A stretch of DNA of 37,061 nucleotides from contig JBJMHU010000182.1 of NCBI GenBank assembly GCA_045807225.1, positions 1 through 37,061 of the forward strand, written 5' to 3'. Made by a program: the position numbers and the translations under genes. The notes under the pieces were generated by a model. It ran no database searches and was not told where the DNA came from. It was given only the letters and a program-made list of their open reading frames with translations. Below are positions 1 through 7,960 of the stretch, in pieces; positions within the stretch are counted from its first letter, which is position 1, and each line of letters begins with the position of its first letter. This stretch comes from Fodinibacter sp045807225. GTDB lineage: Bacteria; Actinomycetota; Actinomycetes; Actinomycetales; Dermatophilaceae.

Positions 1-1
1 C

Positions 2-130
2 GCAGTGGCCTCCCGCGCGCGCCGCAAACGCGGCCGGGTGGTCGCCCCCGCGGGACCACCGCGCGCGACGGCATCTGAAGACCGAGGAAGCGCCGCCGAC
101 ACCGAGCCGACCGAGGTTCCCTCCCACTGA
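2..130 (+). CDS. rne: C-terminal tail of ribonuclease E/G (partial)
   Basis: The frame is open from the left edge and stops with TGA at 128-130. The 42 visible residues are basic (ASRARRKRGR) and then Pro/Ala/Glu-rich (VVAPAGPP), like the disordered tail of actinobacterial RNase E/G. The gene for RNase E/G usually sits immediately before rplU-rpmA-obgE in Actinobacteria, and it ends here about 130 bases before rplU. No catalytic domain is in the window, so the call rests on synteny and composition. RNase E/G initiates mRNA decay and rRNA maturation. Confidence 0.5.
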   Translation, partial: AVASRARRKRGRVVAPAGPPRATASEDRGSAADTEPTEVPSH

Positions 131-131
131 T

Positions 132-160
132 TTGGCCGCCCCTGCGCGCACCGGTAGTCT
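132..160 (+). promoter_or_regulatory. Sigma-70-type promoter of the rplU operon
   Basis: A TTGGCC -35 element (132-137) and a TAGTCT -10 element (155-160) are separated by 17 bases. Transcription would start near 167, leaving an untranslated leader of about 95 bases before rplU, long enough for the autoregulatory leader structures known for ribosomal protein operons. I did not recognise a specific L21 leader fold. Confidence 0.6.
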
Positions 161-263
161 TGGCCGTCGGTGCGCCCACCGAGCCGATGTCCCGTGTCGT
201 AAGCGGGAGCCACATCAGCCGGTCACCCAGAGAGCGCGCCCGTAGCGAAAGTGAGTACGAAAC

Positions 264-569
264 GTGTACGCGATTGTGCGCGCAGGTGGTCGCCAGGAGA
301 AGGTCTCCGTCGGCGACGTCCTGCTCATCGACAAGATCGGCCAGGCCGGCGACACCGTGCAGCTGCAGCCGCTCCTCGTCGTCGACGGGGGAACCGTCAC
401 GAGTGACGCGAGCAAGCTCGCCAAGGTCAAGGTCACCGCGGAGGTCGTGAAGGCCGCCAAGGGCCCCAAGATCACGATCCTGAAGTACAAGAACAAGACC
501 GGGTACCGCAAGCGCCAGGGCCACCGCCAGCCGCTCACCCAGGTCAAGATCACGGCGATCGACGCCTGA
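264..569 (+). CDS. rplU: 50S ribosomal protein L21
   Basis: The product is a structural protein of the large ribosomal subunit that binds 23S rRNA. Its 101 residues match the family length. The start MYAIVRAGGRQEKV is the canonical bL21 N-terminus, and the C-terminal KYKNKTGYRKRQGHRQ is the conserved RNA-binding tail. The start is a GTG (264-266), fixed by alignment to that N-terminus. The gene is first in rplU-rpmA-obgE-proB, 39 bases before rpmA, with a good promoter at 132-160. Confidence 0.98.
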   Translation: MYAIVRAGGRQEKVSVGDVLLIDKIGQAGDTVQLQPLLVVDGGTVTSDASKLAKVKVTAEVVKAAKGPKITILKYKNKTGYRKRQGHRQPLTQVKITAIDA

Positions 570-608
570 CGCCCGTTTCGACGCAACTGATCACTAAGGA
601 CTACTGAC

Positions 609-878
609 ATGGCACACAAGAAGGGTGCGTCCTCGACCCGCAACGGTCGCGACAGCAACGCCCAGTACCTCGGCGTCAAGCGCTTCGGCGGCCAGGCCGT
701 CAACGCCGGCGAGATCCTCGTCCGCCAGCGCGGCACGCACTTCCACCCCGGTGACGGCGTCGGCCGTGGCGGTGACGACACGCTGTTCGCGCTCGTCGCG
801 GGCGCGGTGAAGTTCGGCACCAAGCGCGGCCGCAAGACCGTCAACATCATCCCGGCGGAGACCGTCGCCGCGGAGTGA
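609..878 (+). CDS. rpmA: 50S ribosomal protein L27
   Basis: L27 is a large-subunit protein whose N-terminus reaches the peptidyl-transferase centre. The 89-residue product begins MAHKKGASSTRNGRDS, the actinobacterial form without the cleavable N-terminal extension found in Firmicutes. GRGGDDTLFA and FGTKRGRKTV are family signatures. An AAGGA ribosome site lies upstream of the ATG. The pairing rplU-rpmA is nearly universal. Confidence 0.98.
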   Translation: MAHKKGASSTRNGRDSNAQYLGVKRFGGQAVNAGEILVRQRGTHFHPGDGVGRGGDDTLFALVAGAVKFGTKRGRKTVNIIPAETVAAE

Positions 879-923
879 CGCCGGCGCCGGGTGCTCGCAC
901 CCGGCCGCATTACCACGTCGTGT

Positions 924-949
924 GGGGCGGGCCGCTTCCGGCCCGCCCC
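924..949 (+). terminator. GC-rich hairpin between rpmA and obgE
   Basis: A perfect 10-bp stem (GGGGCGGGCC / GGCCCGCCCC) closes a GCTTCC loop, preceded by a smaller CCGGGTG/CACCCGG hairpin near 889-907. There is no U-tract, so it may attenuate or process the transcript, giving ribosomal proteins in excess of ObgE, rather than fully terminate it. Confidence 0.45.
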
Positions 950-997
950 TCACGGCATCCCAGAACAGTGCCACGAAGACCCTGAGGAGCGAGAAGC

Positions 998-2524
998 ATG
1001 ACGACCTTCGTCGACCGCGTCGTGCTGCACGTCGCCGCCGGGAACGGTGGCCACGGCGTGGCCTCGGTCAAGCGTGAGAAGTTCAAGCCGCTCGGCGGCC
1101 CCGACGGCGGCAACGGTGGCAAGGGTGGCTCGGTCGTCCTCTCGGTCGACCCGCAGTCGACCACGCTGCTCGACTACCACCACACCCCGCACCGCAAGGC
1201 CACCAACGGCAAGCCCGGTGGCGGCGACGAGCGCAACGGCGCCGACGGCGCCGACCTCGTGCTGCCGGTGCCCGAGGGCACCGTCGTCAAGGACGGCACC
1301 GGTGCGGTGCTCGCCGACCTGGTCGGCCACGACGCCTCCTTCGTCGTCGCCCGCGGGGGCCGCGGCGGACTGGGCAACAAGGCGCTGGCCTCTCCCCGGC
1401 GCAAGGCGCCCGGCTTCGCCCTGCTCGGTGAGCCCGGCGAGTCGAGCGACATCGTGCTCGAGCTCAAGTCGCTCGCCGACGTCGCCCTGATCGGCTTCCC
1501 CAGCGCCGGCAAGTCCTCGCTCGTCTCGGTGATGTCGGCCGCGCGCCCCAAGATCGCCGACTACCCGTTCACGACCCTGGTGCCCAACCTCGGGGTGGTC
1601 ACCGCCGGGTCGCAGCGCTTCACGATGGCCGACGTACCGGGGCTGATCCCGGGCGCCAGCGAGGGCAAGGGCCTGGGCCTGGAGTTCCTGCGCCACGTCG
1701 AGCGCTGCTCGGTGCTGGTGCACGTCGTCGACTGCGCGACGCTCGAGCCGGGCCGTGACCCGATGACCGACCTCGAGGTGATCGAGGCCGAGCTGGCTGC
1801 CTACGTGACCGACGACTCCCTCGGGGGCCGGCCCCTGTCGGACCGTACCCGCGTCGTCGTGCTCAACAAGGCCGACGTGCCCGACGCCCTCGACCTCGCC
1901 GAGATGGTGCGGCCCCTGCTCGAGGAGCGCGGCCTCGAGGTGCACATCGTCTCCGCGGTCGCGCACACCGGGCTCAAGGAGCTCACCTTCGCGCTGGCCC
2001 GCCACGTGCTGGCCGCCCGGGCCGAGATCGAGTCGCGCGTCATCGAGCGCCCCCGGGTCGTCATCCGGCCGGTGGCCGTCGACGACGCCGGGTTCGTCGT
2101 GCGCCGCGAGAACACCCCCGACGGCGAGGTGTTCCGGGTGCTCGGCGAGCGCCCCCGGCGCTGGATCAACCAGACCGACTTCTCCAACGACGAGGCCGTG
2201 GGCTACCTGGCCGACCGGCTCAGCCGGCTGGGCGTCGAGGACGCCCTGCTCAAGGCCGGTGCCGTGTCCGGCTCGACGGTGCTCATCGGGCCCGAGGACA
2301 ACGCCGTGGTCTTCGACTGGGAGCCCACGATGACGGCCGGTGCCGAGCTGCTCGGCGGCCCCCGCGGCAGCGACGTGCGGCTCGAGGGCGAGGGCGGGCG
2401 CAGGACCCGCGACGAGCGTCGCGCCCACTTCCACGCCCGCAAGGACGCCCAGACCGCCGCTCGCACCGAGCTGGCGCAGGAGCGCGACGCCGGGCACTGG
2501 GCGTCCGTGGCCGACGAGGACTGA
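998..2524 (+). CDS. obgE: Obg family GTPase (CgtA)
   Basis: Obg is an essential GTPase that binds the 50S subunit in late ribosome assembly and links growth to (p)ppGpp. The 508-residue product has the Gly-rich OBG fold (about 1-160), then a G domain with the P-loop GFPSAGKSS (from about 165), switch DVPG and base-recognition NKAD. An OCT-type C-terminal domain follows (about 345-430). The last 60 residues form a charged tail (RTRDERRAHFHARKD), making it somewhat longer than enterobacterial Obg. The ATG has a GAGGAG ribosome site. proB starts 5 bases after the stop, so the two are probably cotranscribed. Confidence 0.98.
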   Translation: MTTFVDRVVLHVAAGNGGHGVASVKREKFKPLGGPDGGNGGKGGSVVLSVDPQSTTLLDYHHTPHRKATNGKPGGGDERNGADGADLVLPVPEGTVVKDGTGAVLADLVGHDASFVVARGGRGGLGNKALASPRRKAPGFALLGEPGESSDIVLELKSLADVALIGFPSAGKSSLVSVMSAARPKIADYPFTTLVPNLGVVTAGSQRFTMADVPGLIPGASEGKGLGLEFLRHVERCSVLVHVVDCATLEPGRDPMTDLEVIEAELAAYVTDDSLGGRPLSDRTRVVVLNKADVPDALDLAEMVRPLLEERGLEVHIVSAVAHTGLKELTFALARHVLAARAEIESRVIERPRVVIRPVAVDDAGFVVRRENTPDGEVFRVLGERPRRWINQTDFSNDEAVGYLADRLSRLGVEDALLKAGAVSGSTVLIGPEDNAVVFDWEPTMTAGAELLGGPRGSDVRLEGEGGRRTRDERRAHFHARKDAQTAARTELAQERDAGHWASVADED

Positions 2525-2529
2525 GCCGG

Positions 2530-3660
2530 ATGCCGGACACCGCCGCGCGCCTGCGGCGCACCGTGGGCGAGGGGCACCGCCTCGTGATGAAGGTGGGGTC
2601 CTCGTCGCTGACGACGGCCGACGGCGGGCCACTCGACGTCAACGCACTCGGCGCCCTGGTCGACGTGCTCGCGGCGCGCCGCGCGGCGGGCCACCAGGTG
2701 GTGCTCGTGTCGTCGGGCGCCATCGCGGCCGGCATCCGCCCGCTGGGGCTGGCGCGGCGGCCCTCCGACCTGGCCACCCAGCAGGCGGCGGCGTCGGTGG
2801 GGCAGGGGGCGCTGGTCGCGGCCTACCAGGCGGCCTTCTCCGGGCACGGGCTCACCGTCGGGCAGGTGCTGCTCACGGCCGACGACGTCACGCGGCGCAC
2901 CCACTACACCAACGCCCGGCGCACCCTGGAGCGGCTGCTCGAGCTCGGCATCGTGCCGATCGTCAACGAGAACGACACGGTGGCCACCCACGAGATCCGG
3001 TTCGGGGACAACGACCGGCTGGCCGCGCTGGTGAGCGACCTGGTGGCCGCCGACGGGCTGGTGCTGCTCACCGACGTCGACGCGCTCTACGACGGGCCGC
3101 CGTCACGCGGCGGGTCGCGCCGGGTGCCGCTGGTGGCGACGACCGACGACCTCGATGCCGTGACGATCGGCGGCACCGGGTCGGCGGTGGGCAGCGGCGG
3201 CATGGTGACCAAGGTGGAGGCGGCCGGCATCGCCGGTGCGGCCGGCATCCCGACGCTGTTGACGCGGCTCGCCGACGTGACGGCGGCGCTGTCGGGTGCC
3301 GACGTCGGCACCGTCTTCGCGCCGGCGGCCGCCACGCGGGCCTCCCGCAAGCGCTGGCTGGCGCACGCGACCACGGCACGGGGGCGGCTGGTCCTCGACG
3401 ACGGCGCGGTCGCGGCGGTGACGGTGCGGCGCAAGTCGCTGCTCCCCGCGGGGATCACCGGCGTCGAGGGAGCGTTCGCGGCGGGGGACCCCGTGGACGT
3501 GTGCACGCCCGACGGGTTGGTCATCGCCCGTGGTCTGGTCAACTACGCCTCGGCGGAGCTGCCCCGGCTGCTCGGGCGCTCGACGCGCGACCTGGCCCGC
3601 GAGCTCGGGCCGGCGTACGAACGTGAGGTCATCCACCGCGACGACCTCGTGGTGCTCTGA
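2530..3660 (+). CDS. proB: Glutamate 5-kinase
   Basis: ProB catalyses ATP-dependent phosphorylation of glutamate to gamma-glutamyl phosphate, the first and feedback-inhibited step of proline synthesis. The 376-residue protein has an amino-acid-kinase domain (VMKVGSSSL near the start, SSGAIAAG, NENDTVA, FGDNDRLAALV, LLTDVDALYDG) and a C-terminal PUA domain from about residue 280. This is the two-domain form expected of bacterial ProB. It follows obgE by 5 bases. proA lies 1.2 kb downstream, separated by pdxY on the other strand. Confidence 0.97.
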   Translation: MPDTAARLRRTVGEGHRLVMKVGSSSLTTADGGPLDVNALGALVDVLAARRAAGHQVVLVSSGAIAAGIRPLGLARRPSDLATQQAAASVGQGALVAAYQAAFSGHGLTVGQVLLTADDVTRRTHYTNARRTLERLLELGIVPIVNENDTVATHEIRFGDNDRLAALVSDLVAADGLVLLTDVDALYDGPPSRGGSRRVPLVATTDDLDAVTIGGTGSAVGSGGMVTKVEAAGIAGAAGIPTLLTRLADVTAALSGADVGTVFAPAAATRASRKRWLAHATTARGRLVLDDGAVAAVTVRRKSLLPAGITGVEGAFAAGDPVDVCTPDGLVIARGLVNYASAELPRLLGRSTRDLARELGPAYEREVIHRDDLVVL

Positions 3661-3689
3661 GCCTTCGACTGCCTGCCGTCGTTGGCGGC

Positions 3690-3705
3690 CCCTGACTCCA
3701 GGGGT
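3690..3705. terminator. Small hairpin after proB
   Basis: CCCCTG-ACTC-CAGGGG forms a 6-bp stem with a 4-base loop, 30 bases after the proB stop and between convergent proB and pdxY. A GACTGC/GCAGTC pair flanks it. There is no U-tract, so terminator function is tentative. Confidence 0.35.
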
Positions 3706-3733
3706 CGGGGCGTCGCAGTCCCACCGGTCCCAG

Positions 3734-3811
3734 CTTTCTCGCCCGATCCCCGGACCTTCACCTTGACACCGCTTCGATTGCGCGGCGAACCTGAAGGTTC
3801 TGGCGCAGCGG
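3734..3811. repeat. Intergenic palindromic repeat, family A copy 1
   Basis: The left half (CGCCCGATCCC ... CACCGCTTC) matches the left half of the element at 20443-20523 at about 36 of 42 positions by eye. The right half shares CTGAAGGTTC-like sequence in inverted orientation. The two halves form an imperfect inverted repeat between convergent proB and pdxY. This copy is more degenerate than copy 2. Confidence 0.6.
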
Positions 3812-3823
3812 GCCGGACGACCC

Positions 3824-4678
3824 TCAGCGGATCTGCTGCACCTCGAACTGCATCCTCGGGTGGGCGATGGCGTCCTGGCTCTGCACGAGCTGCAGCTCGC
3901 GGCGCCCGGACTCGTGGGTGTTGGTGAGCAGGTCGAAGACGCTGGAGACGGTGCGCCCGAGGGCGACACCGGCATCCTGGGTCTGGAGCAGGTGCGCGGT
4001 GAACAGCGCGGCGGTGACGTCGCCCGAGCCGTTGGCCTTCATCGGCAGCTGCGGCGTCTGCACGATCCAGGCGCCGTCACCGTGCACGGCGAGCATCTCG
4101 ATGGTGCCCTCGGGCCGGTCGGGGCGCAGCACGCTGGTGACGAGCACCGTGCCCGGCCCCATGTCGCGGGCGCGCTCCACGGACTCCAGGGTGGACGCGA
4201 GGTCGGCCGGCTCGGTCTCGGTGAGGAAGCCGAGCTCGAACTGGTTGGGGGTGATCAGGTCGGCCTTCGGCACGACCTTCTCGCGCAGCAGCACCGGGAT
4301 GGCGGGGTGCACGAAGCAGCCGGATGCCGCGTTGCCCATGACCGGGTCGCAGGCGTAGATGGCGGCCGGGTTGGCGGCCTTGGTGCGGGCGACGGCGTCG
4401 AGGATCACCTCGCCGATCTGCTCGCCGCCCTGGTAGCCGGACAGCACGGCGTCGACCTCGGGCAGGCCGCCACGCTCCTCGATGCCGGTGACGACCTCGC
4501 GGACGTCCTCGGGAGCCATGAGCGGGCCGCGCCAGGCGCCGTAGCCGGTGTGGTTGGAGAAGTGCACGGTGTGCACGGGCCACACCTCGACGCCGAGCCG
4601 CTGGAGCGGAAAGACGGCGGCGGAGTTGCCGACGTGCCCGTAGGCGACCGAGGACTGGATGGACAGGATCGTCGTCAC
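3824..4678 (-). CDS. pdxY: Pyridoxal kinase
   Basis: PdxY phosphorylates pyridoxal with ATP in the vitamin B6 salvage route to pyridoxal 5'-phosphate. The 284-residue product is of the ribokinase/PfkB fold and close to the 287 residues of E. coli PdxY. It shows SIQSSVAYGHVGNSAA at the N-terminus, HTVHFSNHTGYG, GYQGGEQIG, CDPVMGN, LITPNQFELGFLT and the anion-hole/catalytic KANGSGD. I chose the GTG at 4678 because a GAGG ribosome site lies 9 bases upstream. An ATG 9 bases earlier (4687) directly abuts that site. The gene sits divergently from proA, and PLP supply has no obvious link to its neighbours. Confidence 0.93.
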   Translation of the reverse strand: MTTILSIQSSVAYGHVGNSAAVFPLQRLGVEVWPVHTVHFSNHTGYGAWRGPLMAPEDVREVVTGIEERGGLPEVDAVLSGYQGGEQIGEVILDAVARTKAANPAAIYACDPVMGNAASGCFVHPAIPVLLREKVVPKADLITPNQFELGFLTETEPADLASTLESVERARDMGPGTVLVTSVLRPDRPEGTIEMLAVHGDGAWIVQTPQLPMKANGSGDVTAALFTAHLLQTQDAGVALGRTVSSVFDLLTNTHESGRRELQLVQSQDAIAHPRMQFEVQQIR

Positions 4679-4864
4679 GCGACCCATCCTCGCACCACGC
4701 CGGAGGCGACCGAGGCGCACCGTCGACACGTGTGGGGTGGCCGGCGGAAGGTCGCAACCGGTTCCGTGGGGCGCCCGACGCGGTCGGGTGCTTCTCGGCA
4801 GGACCGGGACCCGCCTCGCTTCCCGAGCGATGGGCGGCCTTCCGCGGACGGCGCCGGGGCGGCA

Positions 4865-4870
4865 TACCCT
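4865..4870 (+). promoter_or_regulatory. Leaderless -10 element of proA
   Basis: TACCCT ends 7 bases before the proA ATG, so transcription would begin at or next to the start codon. The same layout recurs at several genes in this window. Confidence 0.55.
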
Positions 4871-4877
4871 TGGAGGC

Positions 4878-6170
4878 ATGGCTGACCGCACCTCCGGCAT
4901 CGAGCCGGCCGACGTCGAGCGGGTCCGCGAGCTCGCGCAGGCCGCCCGCACCGCCTCGCGCCGACTCGCGCTGCTCTCCCGCGCCGAGAAGGATGCCGCG
5001 CTGCGCACCCTCGCCGACGACCTCGACGCCGCCACCACCGAGGTGGTCGCCGCCAACCAGCGCGACCTCGCCCGGGGCCGCGAGAACGGGATGGCCGACA
5101 GCCTCCAGGACCGCCTGCGCCTCGACCCGCCCCGCCTCGCCGCTGTGGCGCAGGCCCTGCGAGACATCGCCGCACTGCCCGACCCGGTCGGCGAGGTCGT
5201 CCGCGGCAGCACCCTCGCCAACGGCCTGCAGATCCGTCAGGTCCGAGTTCCCATGGGCGTGGTCGGCATGATCTACGAGGCCCGGCCGAACGTCACGGTC
5301 GACGCCGCCGGCCTCGGCCTCAAGAGCGGCAACGCCGTCATCCTGCGCGGTGGCAGTGCCGCCGCCGACACCAACCGGGCCACCGTGGCGGTGCTGCGCG
5401 CGAGCCTCGAGCGCCAGGGCCTGCCACCGGATGCCGTCGGCCTCCTCGAGGGCGGGCACGGCGCGGTCCGCGCGCTGATGACCGCCCGCGGCCTGGTCGA
5501 CCTGCTCATCCCGCGCGGCGGTGCGGCCCTCATCCAGAGCGTCGTCACCGAGTCCACCGTGCCCGTCATCGAGACCGGAATCGGCAACTGCCACGTCTAC
5601 GTCGACCGGGCGGCCGACCTCGACAAGGCCCTGGCCATCACGCTCAACTCCAAGACCCACCGGCCCAGCGTCTGCAACGCGGCCGAGTCGCTGCTGGTGC
5701 ACCGCGACGTCGCCGCCGCCTTCCTGCCCAAGGCGCTCGCCGCGCTGTCCGGGGAGGGCGTCGCACTGCACACCGACCCGGATGCCGGTGCGCAGGCCGA
5801 CACCGCGGGCGTCGCCCACGACGCGGTCACCGACGAGCACTTCGCCACCGAGTTCCACGGCCTGGAGATGTCGGTCGGTGTGGTCGACGACCTCGACGCC
5901 GCGCTCGACCACATCCGCCGCTACGGCTCGGGCCACACCGAGGCGATCGTCACCGAGGACCGCGCCGCCGCCCGCCGGTTCACCGCAGAGGTCGACGCGG
6001 CGGCGGTCATGGTCAACGCGAGCACCCGGTTCACCGACGGAGGCGAGTTCGGCTTCGGCGCCGAGATCGGCATCTCGACCCAGAAGCTGCACGCCCGCGG
6101 CCCGATGGCCCTGCCCGAGCTGACGACGACCAAGTGGGTCGTCGAGGGCGACGGTCAGATCCGGGTCTGA
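4878..6170 (+). CDS. proA: Gamma-glutamyl phosphate reductase
   Basis: ProA reduces gamma-glutamyl phosphate with NADPH to glutamate semialdehyde, the second step of proline synthesis after ProB. The 430-residue protein belongs to the aldehyde dehydrogenase superfamily. It shows MGVVGMIYEARPNVT, GNAVILRGG, LIPRGGAALI and the nucleophilic cysteine in HRPSVCNAAE. The ATG at 4878 gives the usual MADRTS-type start. It lies behind a leaderless -10 box, although a GGAGG also sits one base upstream of the ATG. The 3' end overlaps the convergent glycosyltransferase gene by 16 bases. Confidence 0.97.
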   Translation: MADRTSGIEPADVERVRELAQAARTASRRLALLSRAEKDAALRTLADDLDAATTEVVAANQRDLARGRENGMADSLQDRLRLDPPRLAAVAQALRDIAALPDPVGEVVRGSTLANGLQIRQVRVPMGVVGMIYEARPNVTVDAAGLGLKSGNAVILRGGSAAADTNRATVAVLRASLERQGLPPDAVGLLEGGHGAVRALMTARGLVDLLIPRGGAALIQSVVTESTVPVIETGIGNCHVYVDRAADLDKALAITLNSKTHRPSVCNAAESLLVHRDVAAAFLPKALAALSGEGVALHTDPDAGAQADTAGVAHDAVTDEHFATEFHGLEMSVGVVDDLDAALDHIRRYGSGHTEAIVTEDRAAARRFTAEVDAAAVMVNASTRFTDGGEFGFGAEIGISTQKLHARGPMALPELTTTKWVVEGDGQIRV

Positions 6171-7132
6171 CCGTCGCGGCTCTCGCCGACCGCCAGGTCG
6201 AGCGAGTCGTGGGCGACGAAGTACGACGGTCGCGCCTGAAGGGCCACGTAGGTGCGGCCCACGTACTCCCCGAGGATGCCGAGCGCGAGCAGCTGCACCG
6301 CGCCCACCGCCGCGACGATCACGACCGTCGACGTCCAGCCGGGGAGGGTGTTCCCGAGCAGCAGCGCCACGAGCGCGTAGACGAGCACCCCGATCGCCAT
6401 CAGCCCACCGACCAGGCCGATCCAGGTCGCGAACCGCAGTGGCGCGGTGGAGAAACCGGTGATGCCGTCGATGGAGAGCCGGATCATCTTGCCCAGTGGG
6501 TACTTGGATTCGCCCGCGGCCCGCGCGGCCCGCGAGTAGCTCACCGAGGCGCTCGGGAACCCGAGGGCGGGGACGACCAGCCGCAGCACCCGGCCGTGCT
6601 CCGGGAGGGCGTTCACGGCATCCACCGTGGCGCGCGACATCATCCGGTAGTCGCCGGCATCCACCTTGGCGTCGACGTCCGACATCGCCCTGATCGAGCG
6701 GTAGAACGCCCGGGCGGTCACCCGCTTGAACGCGGTGTCGGTGGACCGGTCGGTGCGCACGCCGTAGACGACGTCGACGGCCTCGTGGCGGGCGATCGCG
6801 AGCATCTCGCCGATCACCTCGGGCGGGTCCTGCAGGTCGGCGTCGAGGGTCACCACCCACTGGCCTCGGGCGCGGGCCAGTCCCGCGGAGATGGCCGCCT
6901 GGTGCCCGGCGTTGGCCCGCAACCGGACCACCCGCACCTGAGGCCACTCGCGGCGCAGCCGTTGCAGCAGCACCGGGGTGCCGTCGGTGGAGCCGTCGTC
7001 GACGCAGAGCACCTCGTAGGACACACCCCAACCATCGGCGGCCGGGCGCAGTCGCTCCACGAGCAGCGGCAGCACCGCCTCCTCGTTGTACATGGGGACC
7101 ACGACGCTCAGGTCGACCGGGCCGGTGGGCAT
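6155..7132 (-). CDS. GtrB/DPM1-like family 2 glycosyltransferase
   Basis: The likely role is transfer of a sugar from a nucleotide donor to polyprenyl phosphate at the inner membrane face, feeding wall or surface polymer glycosylation. The 325-residue protein starts with a GT-A domain: VSVVVPMYNEE-type N-terminus, VDDGSTDGT, DADLQDPPE for metal/nucleotide binding, and DAGDYRMMSR. It ends with two predicted membrane helices (about 230-255 and 265-290). The conserved GEYVGRTYVALQARP of GtrB proteins follows. The start at 7132 (MPTGPVDLSV) sits 6 bases after a TACCCT -10 box. Sugar and acceptor cannot be told from sequence. The gene interrupts the proA-nadD neighbourhood on the opposite strand. 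Confidence 0.9.
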   Translation of the reverse strand: MPTGPVDLSVVVPMYNEEAVLPLLVERLRPAADGWGVSYEVLCVDDGSTDGTPVLLQRLRREWPQVRVVRLRANAGHQAAISAGLARARGQWVVTLDADLQDPPEVIGEMLAIARHEAVDVVYGVRTDRSTDTAFKRVTARAFYRSIRAMSDVDAKVDAGDYRMMSRATVDAVNALPEHGRVLRLVVPALGFPSASVSYSRAARAAGESKYPLGKMIRLSIDGITGFSTAPLRFATWIGLVGGLMAIGVLVYALVALLLGNTLPGWTSTVVIVAAVGAVQLLALGILGEYVGRTYVALQARPSYFVAHDSLDLAVGESRDGQTRI

Positions 7133-7138
7133 GGGGCA

Positions 7139-7144
7139 AGGGTA
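7139..7144 (-). promoter_or_regulatory. Leaderless -10 element of the glycosyltransferase gene
   Basis: Read on the minus strand, TACCCT is followed by TGCCCC and then the ATG, a 6-base gap. No Shine-Dalgarno sequence is visible. Confidence 0.55.
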
Positions 7145-7208
7145 GAGGGGCGGGCGCGCGGGGGGCGGCCCGACCGGCCCGGACCACCACCGACCCCGAC
7201 CCACAACG

Positions 7209-7246
7209 GCTGAAGGCCCCCGAGTATGAGATCGGGGGCCTTCAGC
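7209..7246. terminator. Strong 15-bp hairpin
   Basis: GCTGAAGGCCCCCGA pairs perfectly with TCGGGGGCCTTCAGC across an 8-base loop (GTATGAGA). It resembles the terminators found after stable RNA genes in actinobacteria, but no U-tract follows on either strand. It lies upstream of the glycosyltransferase promoter on the minus strand, so it could insulate that gene from minus-strand transcription out of 7250-7670. Confidence 0.5.
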
Positions 7247-7672
7247 GGCCGGCGGTGCCGACGTGTCGAGCCGGTCGGTCCCTGCGGTGTGACCCGCGGG
7301 GTCAGCCACGCGACGGTGGCGCCGCCCCCGTGAAAGGGACGAGCTTCGACTCAGGTCGCTTGGCCGCGGCACCCACGCCGTCGCGCGCTCGTGACCGCCC
7401 TTGCGAGGCTGCCACGTCCGTCCCAGCAAGCCGGGCGAGGTCGGTGCCGTTATCCGTACGACCCGCCTCCGTGGCCGATCCGACGAGTTCTCGCCGGGGC
7501 CGGTCTCGGGGGCGTGACGACCTTTCTAGTGCTGAAATGCGCTGGCGCGCAAGGAGTACGGGACATTCGAGTGTGGTGTCTCAGAGCCCCGGCGCGTCGT
7601 CCACAGCCGGTGAGCGCGAGCGCCTGGTCCGTGCACAGGGTTGTGGACGAAGTCGGTGGACAGGCAAGGCGC
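7247..7672. other. 426-bp stretch without a recognised gene
   Basis: No reading frame here has convincing actinobacterial codon use or a recognisable product. I looked for tmRNA, RNase P RNA, a tRNA and a cyclic-di-AMP (ydaO) riboswitch on both strands and did not find their signatures. The right end carries an inverted pair TCGTCCACA (7597-7605) / TGTGGACGA (7652-7660) upstream of the next gene. The part around 7500-7590 contains CTAG and AAATG-rich sequence, less GC-rich than its surroundings. Confidence 0.5.
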
Positions 7673-7678
7673 TAGGCT
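7673..7678 (+). promoter_or_regulatory. Leaderless -10 element of the 7686 gene
   Basis: TAGGCT ends 7 bases before the ATG at 7686. A TTGTGG at 7651-7656, 16 bases upstream, may serve as -35 and overlaps the TGTGGACGA half of an inverted repeat. Factor binding there could therefore control the promoter. Confidence 0.55.
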
Positions 7679-7685
7679 GGCCCGC

Positions 7686-7949
7686 ATGTCGATGACCGTC
7701 GCCCGCTTCCTGAGCGAGGAGCTGCCCACCGCCCGCGAGCTGCCCATGCCGCCGTGGCTGTTCGCCGTCATCGCCCTGGTGTCCTTCACCTTCCTCCTCG
7801 GGGTCACCTGGTCCTTCCGCGGCACCGCGCAGAAGTACGCCCGGCCCGACCTGCGCGGCGTCAAGCCCGGTGAGGCCGGCACCGGCCCGGCCCACCCCGA
7901 GGACGACGAGGCGCACTGGCCCGAGCACCCCGGGCACGGCCACTCCTGA
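7686..7949 (+). CDS. Small single-span membrane protein of unknown function
   Basis: The 87-residue protein has one predicted transmembrane helix (about residues 21-40, PPWLFAVIALVSFTFLLGV) and a cytoplasm-like tail ending in a His/Glu/Pro-rich stretch (EHPGHGHS). I do not recognise a named family. Small membrane proteins directly before nadD are common in Micrococcales. The ATG at 7686 (MSMTVARF) follows a leaderless -10 box by 7 bases, and nadD starts 11 bases after the stop, so it is the first gene of the nadD operon. The His-rich tail could bind metal, which is speculation. Confidence 0.75.
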   Translation: MSMTVARFLSEELPTARELPMPPWLFAVIALVSFTFLLGVTWSFRGTAQKYARPDLRGVKPGEAGTGPAHPEDDEAHWPEHPGHGHS

Positions 7950-7960
7950 GCACTGCACGC

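Noticed and set aside
4077..7190. A 1037-codon open frame on the minus strand across pdxY, proA and the glycosyltransferase
   Set aside because: It crosses three genes with clear motifs in other frames and has no domain of its own.
6155..7429. A longer glycosyltransferase start near 7429
   Set aside because: The extra 99 residues lack family similarity and the frame would cross the 7209-7246 hairpin; the start at 7132 matches the family and a -10 box.
7247..7672. tmRNA, RNase P RNA or c-di-AMP riboswitch
   Set aside because: None of their conserved core sequences was found on either strand.
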